A DNA stretch of 5,129 nucleotides from Erysipelothrix sp. (GTDB lineage Bacteria; Bacillota_I; Bacilli_A; Erysipelotrichales; Erysipelotrichaceae), in NCBI GenBank assembly GCA_012512495.1, contig JAAZEC010000052.1, positions 1 through 5,129 of the forward strand, read 5' to 3'. Positions 1 through 5,129 of the stretch are shown here, one piece after another (position 1 is the first letter of the stretch; each line of letters opens with the position of its first letter). A program made the translations under genes and the position numbers. The notes under the pieces were generated by a model, which was given only the letters and a program-made list of their open reading frames with translations, was not told where the DNA came from and searched no databases.

Positions 1-156
1 CAAACAGAGGAGACTACGACCGAAGTCTCTATCGCCGTGAAGCTAGAGAGCACTGAGCTAGCCCAACAAATTAATGACGCGCTTGCGACTATCTCCCAAG
101 AGACAAGGGAACAGTATATGAATGAAGCGATCGTATCCCAAGGGGATAATCAGTGA
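1..156 (+). CDS. Amino-acid ABC transporter substrate-binding protein, C-terminal end (partial)
   Basis: This is the last 51 codons of a gene that starts before the window; the frame is open from base 1 to a TGA at 154-156. The residues fit the C-terminus of a periplasmic-type (family 3) solute-binding protein: a strand reading VSIAVKLES, then a helix LAQQINDALATISQE, then REQYMNEAI. In that family this is the usual 'iavrk-gs-eL...iN.aL..i' ending. In a Gram-positive cell it would be a lipoprotein outside the membrane that delivers substrate to the permease encoded next. The stop overlaps the GTG start of the permease gene in a GTGA tetranucleotide. The assignment rests on this short pattern plus the permease and ATPase genes that follow. 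The ligand cannot be inferred, because the binding residues lie outside the window. Confidence 0.8.
   Translation, partial: QTEETTTEVSIAVKLESTELAQQINDALATISQETREQYMNEAIVSQGDNQ
140..145 (+). promoter_or_regulatory. Shine-Dalgarno site of the permease gene
   Basis: AAGGGG lies 7 nt before the GTG at 153. It supports GTG as the start even though the codon overlaps the upstream stop. The next ATG is at residue 24, inside the first membrane helix, and would remove the usual N-terminal leader of the family. Confidence 0.6.
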
Positions 157-869
157 TTGAGTTTCTTTCTGAGTGCTGGCAACTGTTTGTCCGCTACGAT
201 TCCCTCTACTTCAAGGGGGTTATGAATACCTTATGGCTATCCCTGCTTGGGACGCTGTTTGGTTTGATTCTCGGTTTTGCTCTCTCATCACTACGACAAA
301 TCACTATCAAGAAGACGGATACGATGCTGATGGTTTTATGGAAGCGTTTGATCAGAGGGACGACCTATTTCTATATTGAGTTTGTTCGTGGGACACCAAT
401 GGTGGCTCAGGCGGTCTTCCTCTATTATGGTTTGCGCCAGGTTATCGGTTGGACGCCCATGGTCGCCGGTTTGATTATCGTGTCGTTGAATACCACGGCC
501 TATATGGCTGAGATCATTCGTTCGGGCATTCAATCGATCGATCGTGGTCAGAGTGAAGCGGCCTATGCGATTGGGATGACCCAGTCACAGACGTTCATTT
601 TCATCATCTTGCCTCAGGCAATCCGTAATGCCTTCCCTTCCATTGGTAACGAGTTTATTGTCAATATCAAGGATACTTCGATGTTGAATGTCATCATGGT
701 GACGGAACTCTTCTTCCAAGGGATGTCGGTGGCAGGTTCCACTTACAACTATGCGGGTTCCATGTTTATCATTGTGGTGCTGTACTTCATCATGACGTTT
801 ACCCTTTCGAATCTGCTTCGTCTCATCGAGAATCGTTTACGCCATAACTCCCAGGAGGTCCATGTATGA
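153..869 (+). CDS. Polar amino-acid ABC transporter permease (HisM/GlnP type)
   Basis: This 238-residue integral membrane protein forms the translocation channel of an amino-acid importer and docks to the ATPase encoded next. It is hydrophobic, with about five membrane segments near residues 22-47, 82-95, 102-122, 177-192 and 201-222. The family hallmark FVRGTP is at 77-82. The cytoplasmic EAA loop that contacts the ATPase is clear: E135-A136-A137, G141, and L153-P154 at the expected spacing. Length and topology are normal for the His/Glu/Gln/Arg/opine permease family. The start is GTG with a Shine-Dalgarno site 7 nt upstream and a 4-nt overlap with the binding-protein gene. The stop overlaps the ATPase start as ATGA. 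Only one permease gene is visible, so the channel is probably a homodimer, unless a second permease lies upstream. The substrate is unknown. Confidence 0.95.
   Translation: MIEFLSECWQLFVRYDSLYFKGVMNTLWLSLLGTLFGLILGFALSSLRQITIKKTDTMLMVLWKRLIRGTTYFYIEFVRGTPMVAQAVFLYYGLRQVIGWTPMVAGLIIVSLNTTAYMAEIIRSGIQSIDRGQSEAAYAIGMTQSQTFIFIILPQAIRNAFPSIGNEFIVNIKDTSMLNVIMVTELFFQGMSVAGSTYNYAGSMFIIVVLYFIMTFTLSNLLRLIENRLRHNSQEVHV
853..858 (+). promoter_or_regulatory. Shine-Dalgarno site of the ABC ATPase gene
   Basis: A full AGGAGG lies 7 nt before the ATG at 866, inside the last codons of the permease gene. The strong site means the ATPase can be initiated independently as well as by coupling through the ATGA overlap. 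Confidence 0.8.
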
Positions 870-1591
870 TAGAAATCAGACAGATAGAGAAGTCTTATAA
901 CGAGCTGGAAGTATTGCGAGATATTAGCTTGAAGGTTGAGGCTGGACAGAAGATCGCACTCATTGGTCCTTCTGGTTCTGGCAAGTCGACGCTATTGCGG
1001 TTGATGAATGGCCTTGAGAGTCCCAATAGTGGCCAGATACTGTTTGAGGGCAAGGATATCTTTGAGTCCAAGTTCTCCTTGAGCAGACACCGCCAGGATG
1101 TGGGTATGATCTTTCAACAGTTCAATCTCTTCGATCACCTGAATGTGTTGGCTAACTGTAACATAGGCCAGGAGAAGGTATTGAAACTCTCCAAGAAAGA
1201 GGCCACTGAAGTATCAATGAAATTTCTTGAAAAGGTGGGCATGAAGGACTTCGCCCATTCTAATGTGAACATGTTATCGGGGGGTCAGAAGCAGCGGGTG
1301 GCGATTGCGAGAGCATTAGCCATGAACCCAAAGGTACTCCTGTTTGATGAACCGACTTCAGCCCTCGATCCACAGATGGTGGAGGAAGTCCTGAAGGTCA
1401 TTGAAGATTTGGCCGCCTCGGGCTTAACGATGGTCATTGTGACCCATGAGATGCAGTTTGCTTTCGATGTGGCAGATACCATCTATTTCATGAAGGATGG
1501 TGTCATTGTCGAACACAATTCACCCCAAGAGCTATTATCAAATCCTCAGCAAGAGTCGACGAAAGCTTTCCTCAATAAATTTATCAAGTAA
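866..1591 (+). CDS. Polar amino-acid ABC transporter ATP-binding protein (GlnQ-like)
   Basis: This is the cytoplasmic ATPase subunit (241 aa) that powers import through the permease encoded just upstream. All catalytic motifs are intact: Walker A GPSGSGKS at 34-41, Q-loop FQQ at 83-85, signature LSGGQ at 137-141, Walker B VLLFDEP at 157-163 with catalytic E162, D-loop SALD at 165-168, and switch His194 in VTHEM. The text around the signature and Walker B matches the polar amino-acid subfamily (GlnQ/ArtP/TcyC group), and about 240 residues is the normal length. No extra regulatory C-terminal domain is present, unlike MetN. It is the last gene of the importer operon; its TAA is followed within a few bases by the terminator hairpin. 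The specific amino acid cannot be told from the ATPase, so no symbol is assigned. Confidence 0.96.
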   Translation: MIEIRQIEKSYNELEVLRDISLKVEAGQKIALIGPSGSGKSTLLRLMNGLESPNSGQILFEGKDIFESKFSLSRHRQDVGMIFQQFNLFDHLNVLANCNIGQEKVLKLSKKEATEVSMKFLEKVGMKDFAHSNVNMLSGGQKQRVAIARALAMNPKVLLFDEPTSALDPQMVEEVLKVIEDLAASGLTMVIVTHEMQFAFDVADTIYFMKDGVIVEHNSPQELLSNPQQESTKAFLNKFIK

Positions 1592-1593
1592 GA

Positions 1594-1637
1594 AAAAGAA
1601 ACCAAGGACTAGCAATCACTAGTCCTTGGTTTCTTTT
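1594..1637. terminator. Bidirectional intrinsic terminator between convergent operons
   Basis: A perfect 19-bp inverted repeat (1594-1612 and 1619-1637) has a 6-nt loop, CAATCA. The core is the 12-bp ACCAAGGACTAG/CTAGTCCTTGGT pairing. The outer A-rich/T-rich arm supplies the U-tract in either direction: TTTCTTTTAT on the plus strand and TTTCTTTTTCTT on the minus strand. It begins 3 nt after the ATPase stop and would end both the importer transcript and the nusA-rbfA transcript. One arm (1619-1636) is also the last five codons and stop of rbfA. Confidence 0.92.
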
Positions 1638-1969
1638 ATATCATGTAGTATTTCTTCAATCCGGTTGCCCTTGTCGATTGAATCATCAATCTTGAAAATC
1701 AGTTCAGGGACCTTGCGGATGGTGAGCCTTTTGGCTAGTTCTCCGCGAACGACGCCCTTGACGCGATTGAGCTCATCCAGACGATCCTGTGACTTGATAT
1801 CTTTCGTGTTAAGGAAAGAGACAAAGATAGTGGCGAATGAATAGTCGCGGGTTAATTGTACGTCGGTAATGGTAACAAAACCGAACTTTGGATTCTTAAC
1901 GTTAATACTTAGGATTTCAGAGACTTCTTTTAGGATGGTACCCTCAAGTCTCTCTTGCTTGATACTCAT
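1619..1969 (-). CDS. rbfA: 30S ribosome-binding factor RbfA
   Basis: RbfA is a small KH-fold protein that binds the 30S subunit during late maturation of the 16S rRNA 5' region and assists cold adaptation. The 116-residue product has the normal length. It shows the family pattern: N-terminal helix with R7 and the ILKEVSEIL stretch (12-20), central strands VTITDVQLTRDYSFATIFVSF (32-52), a helix around 68-81, and the C-terminal signature RKVPELIFKIDDSIDKGNRI (85-104). It starts at an ATG that overlaps the infB stop as ATGA, with AGGAGG 10 nt upstream, so translation is probably coupled to IF-2. It is the last gene of the minus-strand unit. Its final codons (Lys-Glu-Thr-Lys-Asp-stop) are the proximal arm of the terminator stem. 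Confidence 0.95.
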   Translation of the reverse strand: MSIKQERLEGTILKEVSEILSINVKNPKFGFVTITDVQLTRDYSFATIFVSFLNTKDIKSQDRLDELNRVKGVVRGELAKRLTIRKVPELIFKIDDSIDKGNRIEEILHDIKETKD

Positions 1970-3813
1970 ACGGCTGGAACCTCCTCTTCACCATAGCTTT
2001 CAATGAGGTCGCCCTCTTTGATGTCGTTGAAGTTTTCGATCGTGATTCCACATTCATAGCCCGCAGCAACATCTTTGACGTCTTTGTCAAAGCGGCGTAG
2101 CGTGCCCAGTTTTCCTTCGTAAATGGTGATACCATCACGAATTAGGCGAACCTTGGAATCCCGTTTGATCTTGCCATCGGTAACCATACTTCCGGCAATC
2201 GTACCAATCTTTGATACTTTGAACAGCTGACGGACTTCTGCTTGACCCCAGATGACTTCTTCGAAGATCGGTGCCAACATGCCCTTCATTGCTAGTTCCA
2301 TTTCTTCGACTGCTTTATAGATAATGTTGTGCAGACGAATGGTAACGCCCTCTTCTTCGGCCTTCTTACGAACCGTCGCATTAGGTCTTACGTTAAAGCC
2401 ATACACAATCGCATTCGAGGCAGATGCCAACATAATATCTGATTCACTGATCGCTCCGGCAGTGGCACGAATCACGTTGACACGTACACCTTCCACATCG
2501 ATTCTTTCGAATGATGCTTTGACTGCTTCGGCAGAACCTTGTACATCGGCTTTTAGGACGATCGGTACTTCTTGGAGTGATTGATCAGAAATGTGCTGAG
2601 TCAGATCCTCTAGAGTAATGGCGGCTGATTTATTTCTTTCGGCTGTAATCTTTTGATCGAGTCTTGTATCGGCGATTGAGCGCGCATCCTTGTCTTCACT
2701 GAAGACTTTGAATAAGTCACCAGCTTCTGGGACATCGCTAAGACCAATGATTTCGACCGGAGTCGATGGGAGTGCTGTTTTGATTTCTCTACCCTTATCG
2801 TCGACCATTTTACGGACACGTCCGTGGCTGGCTCCGACAACGATTGAATCAGATGTTTTGAGAGTTCCGTTTTGAACAATGATCGTGGCGACTGGGCCTC
2901 TGCCTTTGTCCAAACGGGCTTCAACTACCGTTCCCGTTGCGTGGCGATTTGGGTTAGCTTTGAGTTCCTGTAAATCAGCCATTAATTGGATGGTTTCCAA
3001 GAGATCGTCGACACCTAGACCGGTTAGGGCTGAGATTTCGACAAATGGAACGTCCCCATTGTATTCTTCTGAAACAATGCCAAGATCCATGAGTTCACTC
3101 TTGACGCGATCTGGGTTAGCACTAGGCTTATCCATCTTATTGATGGCGATGATAATAGGAACTTTGGCCGCTTTAGCGTGGTCAATGGCTTCTTTGGTTT
3201 GTGGCATGACACCATCATCGGCAGCGACAACGATAATGACGATGTCGGTGATTTGTGCACCACGTGCCCTCATGGATGTGAAGGCTTCGTGACCTGGTGT
3301 ATCGAGGAAGGTCAGCTTACGGCCGTTCTTACCCCCGACTTGAATCTGGTAGGCTCCCATGTGTTGGGTGATGCCTCCGAACTCATCTTCGGTGACTTTG
3401 GCGTGACGAATGGTATCTAGAAGACTAGTTTTACCATGGTCAACGTGTCCCATAATGGTAATGATTGGTGGGCGTGGTTTCAGATCGCGTGGATCGTCTT
3501 CCACCGTGTCTTCCAGGCTGGCTTCGTCGACCACAGCTTCCTTGGTCGTCTTAACATCGTATTCTAGGGCGACTAGTTCAACGAGTTCATCGTTAAGTCC
3601 GTCGTTAATGGTGACCACATTGCCCATCATGAAGAGGACACGGATGATATCTGAGGCGTTCTTGTTGAGGCGATTGGCTAATTCTCCAACCGTAATTCCT
3701 TCAAAGTACGTGATATCCGTGACTTTCTCTGGCCGTGGCGTGAAGACTGGAGCTTTATTGCCTCCTCTTTTGCCACCTTTCTTATTTCTGCGTTTGTTTG
3801 GTTTTCTTGACAT
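1966..3813 (-). CDS. infB: Translation initiation factor IF-2 (short form)
   Basis: IF-2 is the GTPase that brings initiator fMet-tRNA to the 30S subunit and promotes 50S joining. The 615-residue product starts with a basic stub (MSRKPNKRRNKKGGKRG) and a single IF2_N module at about 36-85 (ITVGELANRLN...VIRVLF-like pattern). The G domain follows: G1 GHVDHGKT 122-129, G2 GGITQ 146-150, G3 DTPGHE 171-176, G4 NKMD 225-228, G5 SAL 261-263. Next come the domain 2 barrel (about 291-385), domain 3 (about 411-510, VPIVLKADVQGSAEAV) and the C2 initiator-tRNA domain (about 525-610) with the conserved GYECGI at 585-590. It is complete but shorter than many Bacillota IF-2 proteins (B. subtilis about 716 aa), because the long disordered N-terminal region is missing. 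The start ATG directly follows the ylxQ TAG, with AGGAGG 11 nt upstream. The stop overlaps the rbfA start. Confidence 0.98.
   Translation of the reverse strand: MSRKPNKRRNKKGGKRGGNKAPVFTPRPEKVTDITYFEGITVGELANRLNKNASDIIRVLFMMGNVVTINDGLNDELVELVALEYDVKTTKEAVVDEASLEDTVEDDPRDLKPRPPIITIMGHVDHGKTSLLDTIRHAKVTEDEFGGITQHMGAYQIQVGGKNGRKLTFLDTPGHEAFTSMRARGAQITDIVIIVVAADDGVMPQTKEAIDHAKAAKVPIIIAINKMDKPSANPDRVKSELMDLGIVSEEYNGDVPFVEISALTGLGVDDLLETIQLMADLQELKANPNRHATGTVVEARLDKGRGPVATIIVQNGTLKTSDSIVVGASHGRVRKMVDDKGREIKTALPSTPVEIIGLSDVPEAGDLFKVFSEDKDARSIADTRLDQKITAERNKSAAITLEDLTQHISDQSLQEVPIVLKADVQGSAEAVKASFERIDVEGVRVNVIRATAGAISESDIMLASASNAIVYGFNVRPNATVRKKAEEEGVTIRLHNIIYKAVEEMELAMKGMLAPIFEEVIWGQAEVRQLFKVSKIGTIAGSMVTDGKIKRDSKVRLIRDGITIYEGKLGTLRRFDKDVKDVAAGYECGITIENFNDIKEGDLIESYGEEEVPAV
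1980..1985 (-). promoter_or_regulatory. Shine-Dalgarno site of rbfA
   Basis: On the minus strand AGGAGG lies 10 nt before the rbfA ATG, inside the last codons of infB (the Glu-Glu-Val region). It supports the annotated start. Confidence 0.75.
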
Positions 3814-4155
3814 CTATAACATTACCTCCTCATTCTCTTTCAATATCATTTTGGCGAATCGTGAATCGAGTATACTAACGGCTACACGATTGGTCTTTCC
3901 TATAGCATGAGATAACTCAGCGATAGTAAACGAAATGACAAATTGAATGTTGTAAAACGTACACTTGTTTGTTAGTTGTTTCTTCGTGCGATCGGATGCG
4001 TCGCTAGCAATAATAACCAGCTTCGCGTCCTTGCTACGAATTGATTTCATCACTTGCTCACCAGACGCTAACTTACCTGCTGCTTGTGAGATTCCCAAGC
4101 GATTAAGGACTTGAGGACTAAGAGAGGTAGTTTCGTATTGTTTCATAGAGCTCAT
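3814..4155 (-). CDS. ylxQ: L7Ae/L30e-type RNA-binding protein YlxQ
   Basis: This is a small protein of the ribosomal L7Ae/L30e/S12e/Gadd45 fold, which typically binds kink-turn-like RNA; its exact role in bacteria is unsettled. From the ATG at 4155 it is 113 residues. Visible family features are the helix GISQAAGKLASGEQV (21-35), the strand AKLVIIASDAS (44-54) followed by a Thr-Lys-Lys helix, NKC at 63-65, and AIGKTNRVAV (84-93), where YlxQ proteins have G.AIGK..R. I chose the ATG at 4155, 12 nt after an AGGAG. The in-frame TTG at 4167 abuts that AGGAG and cannot use it. A further ATG at 4146 is possible and gives a product closer to the usual ~100 aa. The gene overlaps ylxR by 38 nt, and its TAG directly precedes the infB ATG. 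The position between ylxR and infB is the standard one. Confidence 0.88.
   Translation of the reverse strand: MSSMKQYETTSLSPQVLNRLGISQAAGKLASGEQVMKSIRSKDAKLVIIASDASDRTKKQLTNKCTFYNIQFVISFTIAELSHAIGKTNRVAVSILDSRFAKMILKENEEVML
3825..3830 (-). promoter_or_regulatory. Shine-Dalgarno site of infB
   Basis: On the minus strand AGGAGG lies 11 nt before the infB ATG and within the ylxQ codons for Glu-Glu-Val. Together with the abutting TAG-ATG junction it fixes the IF-2 start and so confirms the short N-terminus. Confidence 0.8.
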
Positions 4156-4375
4156 CGTTGATATCAACTCCTAACGCTCTTCTTAATAAACCCTTTGTTT
4201 TTGCGATTTCGAGTGCTTCAATGCTTTTCTTTAGGTAGGCACCGCGACCATTTTGTTTCCCGCTGAGATCCACAAGTACTTCATTGTCGGGTGTCTTAAC
4301 GATTCTTAATAACTCACTTTTAGGAAGCTGTTCGCCAGTAGCGATACATTTTCTTAAGGGAATCTTCTTAGCCAT
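4118..4375 (-). CDS. ylxR: YlxR/RnpM family RNA-binding protein (DUF448)
   Basis: This small basic protein (85 aa) belongs to the YlxR family encoded between nusA and infB in most Gram-positive bacteria. The B. subtilis homologue has been reported to modulate RNase P and named RnpM; an effect on transcription of metabolic genes has also been reported. Sequence marks are the N-terminal KKIPLRKCIATGE (3-15), LLRIVKT (22-28) and the hallmark NGRGAYL (42-48), followed by a helix ending in LLRRALG. The CIATGE form resembles the C-V-V-T-G-E of B. subtilis rather than the two-cysteine variants. The ATG overlaps the nusA stop by one base (TAATG). Only a weak purine stretch (GAAGAG) precedes it, so initiation probably depends on ribosomes finishing nusA. 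Confidence 0.93.
   Translation of the reverse strand: MAKKIPLRKCIATGEQLPKSELLRIVKTPDNEVLVDLSGKQNGRGAYLKKSIEALEIAKTKGLLRRALGVDINDELYETIRNYLS
4157..4168. repeat. 12-bp perfect palindrome in the ylxQ start spacer
   Basis: GTTGATATCAAC reads the same on both strands. It fills the space between the AGGAG and the ATG of ylxQ and shares the last G of the AGGAG. In RNA it could fold as a 4-bp stem (GUUG/CAAC) with an AUAU loop. It also codes for the C-terminal region of YlxR, and by length alone it is compatible with chance. Confidence 0.5.
4168..4172 (-). promoter_or_regulatory. Probable Shine-Dalgarno site of ylxQ
   Basis: On the minus strand AGGAG lies 12 nt before the ATG at 4155 and 21 nt before the ATG at 4146. 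The first spacing is long but usable, so it favours 4155 as the start. Confidence 0.5.
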
Positions 4376-5129
4376 TACTCTTCATCATAGTAATCATCAA
4401 AATCATCGTAATCGACTTCTTCTTCCCATCTCAAGGCTTCTTCTCTAGCTTTCACAGCTTCGATTTCAGCGAGCTCTTCAGGGGTGTATTCGGGTTTAAT
4501 TTCGTACTCAATTTCTTTCAGTAATTCAGCGGTATTGATTCGCTTCTCGCCCTCTTTTTCCTTACGGCGGCGATAGTTTTGTTGTTCCTGAGTCGTCTTC
4601 TTACCAGCAGCAATCTCTTCAAACTTAGACACATAATCATGTCTTGGCACTAGAGGCTTGCGAACTTTTGGTAGGACTACTTCTTCTTCGACGATCGTCT
4701 TTTCTTCGACGACTTCTTCTGTCTCGTCACTGACAATCTCTTCAGCGACTTCTTCATCAACGATTACGTCTTCTACGATTTCATCTTCAATGATTTCGTT
4801 TTCAACGATTTCCTCTTCAACGACTTCTTCGACAAGTACTCTTTCACGGCGCTTGGAATCAATAGACGCTTGGAACTGAGACATCAATAGCTGTGTATCC
4901 ATGCCTGCTTCAAGAGCATCCGTTTCGGACTTGATATCAATCTTGGAGCCAGTTAGGCGAACAGCTAGGCGGGCATTCTTGCCACGTTTACCAATCGCTA
5001 ATGATAACTGGTTATCTTCGACCACGACAGTGAGGCCCTTCTTCTCAGGATTTGGGAAGACGGCTTGTACCTGTGCGGGTGATAGTGCGTTCTTAATCAG
5101 TTCGATAGGGTTTTCTGACCATTCAAAGA
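4375..5129 (-). CDS. nusA: Transcription termination/antitermination factor NusA, C-terminal part (partial)
   Basis: NusA binds RNA polymerase and nascent RNA and controls pausing, termination and antitermination. The frame stays open to the window edge, so only the last 250 codons are present; a GTG at 5025 is an internal valine, not the start. The fragment opens with FEWSENPIELIKNALSPAQV, the link into the second KH domain. KH2 follows with DNQLSLAIGKRGKNARLAVRLTG, whose GKRG loop is at visible residues 46-49. B. subtilis NusA ends soon after KH2, but here about 158 more residues follow. They comprise an acidic Val/Ile/Glu repeat (about 99-128, running on to 151), a basic stretch (about 153-196, with RRRKEKEGEKR), a Glu-rich helix (PEYTPEELAEIEAVKAREE) and an acidic-aromatic end YDDFDDYYDEE. 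The extension does not look like the E. coli acidic repeat domains AR1/AR2. The stop overlaps the ylxR ATG. Confidence 0.95.
   Translation of the reverse strand, partial: FEWSENPIELIKNALSPAQVQAVFPNPEKKGLTVVVEDNQLSLAIGKRGKNARLAVRLTGSKIDIKSETDALEAGMDTQLLMSQFQASIDSKRRERVLVEEVVEEEIVENEIIEDEIVEDVIVDEEVAEEIVSDETEEVVEEKTIVEEEVVLPKVRKPLVPRHDYVSKFEEIAAGKKTTQEQQNYRRRKEKEGEKRINTAELLKEIEYEIKPEYTPEELAEIEAVKAREEALRWEEEVDYDDFDDYYDEE
4745..4834. repeat. 15-bp tandem repeat (six units) inside nusA
   Basis: Six in-register 15-bp units begin at 4745, 4760, 4775, 4790, 4805 and 4820. The plus-strand consensus is ACGATTTCTTCTTCA; the units differ by substitutions, with no indels. On the coding strand they give pentads of the type E-x-E-I/V-V (EEEIV, ENEII, EDEIV, EDVIV, DEEVA), preceded by VEEVV. 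The reading frame is kept throughout, and weaker copies continue down to about 4675. Confidence 0.85.

Noticed and set aside
1..869. Fused substrate-binding/permease protein
   Set aside because: A clear TGA at 154-156 ends the binding protein, and the permease has its own GTG with a Shine-Dalgarno site in another frame.
2879..3292. Plus-strand 137-residue open frame
   Set aside because: Antisense to the IF-2 G domain and domain 2; no family pattern seen.
3410..3910. Plus-strand 166-residue open frame
   Set aside because: Antisense to infB and ylxQ, Ser/Leu-rich with no recognisable domain; the minus-strand genes there are certain.
4156..4167. TTG start of ylxQ at 4167
   Set aside because: The only Shine-Dalgarno sequence abuts it with no spacing, and family proteins do not need the extra residues.
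4744..4834. CRISPR-like or regulatory DNA repeat
   Set aside because: The 15-bp units are contiguous with no spacers and stay in the nusA frame, so they are a coding repeat.
4658..4879. Plus-strand 73-residue Ser/Thr-rich open frame
   Set aside because: It is the antisense reading of the acidic nusA repeat (Glu/Val codons read backwards give Ser/Thr), and it lies wholly inside nusA.
4375..5025. Independent 216-residue acidic protein starting at a GTG at 5025
   Set aside because: The frame is open through 5129 and encodes canonical NusA KH2 linker sequence upstream, so the GTG is an internal valine codon.

Overview
The window looks like ordinary chromosome from a moderately low-GC Gram-positive bacterium (Bacillota; base composition roughly mid-40s % GC by eye, not counted). 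The main argument is the gene order nusA - ylxR - ylxQ - infB - rbfA on the minus strand, which is the classic Bacillota transcription/translation operon. TGA is used as a stop and Trp is TGG, so this is not a UGA=Trp mollicute. IF-2 is short (615 aa) and NusA has a long acidic tail. Together these hint at a lineage such as Erysipelotrichia, but that placement is an inference.

Layout. From 1 to 1591 on the plus strand lies the 3' part of a polar amino-acid ABC importer operon: the C-terminus of a substrate-binding protein, then the membrane permease, then the ATPase. The junctions overlap by 4 nt (GTGA and ATGA). At 1594-1637 a perfect 19-bp stem with a 6-nt loop and T-rich flanks on both sides forms a bidirectional terminator between convergent units. 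From 1619 to 5129 on the minus strand, read in transcription order, lie nusA (C-terminal 250 residues only), ylxR/rnpM, ylxQ, infB and rbfA. All five genes overlap or abut, and rbfA is the last gene of the unit. No gap exceeds 30 bases, so there is no unexplained non-coding stretch.

How it works together. The plus-strand genes make an ATP-driven importer; its substrate cannot be told from the sequence. The minus-strand genes make a transcription pausing/termination factor (NusA), two small RNA-associated proteins (YlxR/RnpM and the L7Ae-type YlxQ), initiation factor IF-2 and the 30S maturation factor RbfA.

I did not find a previously undescribed system. The points most worth a second look are the NusA C-terminal extension built on a 15-bp/5-residue acidic repeat, the terminator whose stem is also the last codons and stop of rbfA, and the start region of ylxQ, where a 12-bp palindrome sits between the Shine-Dalgarno sequence and the ATG.
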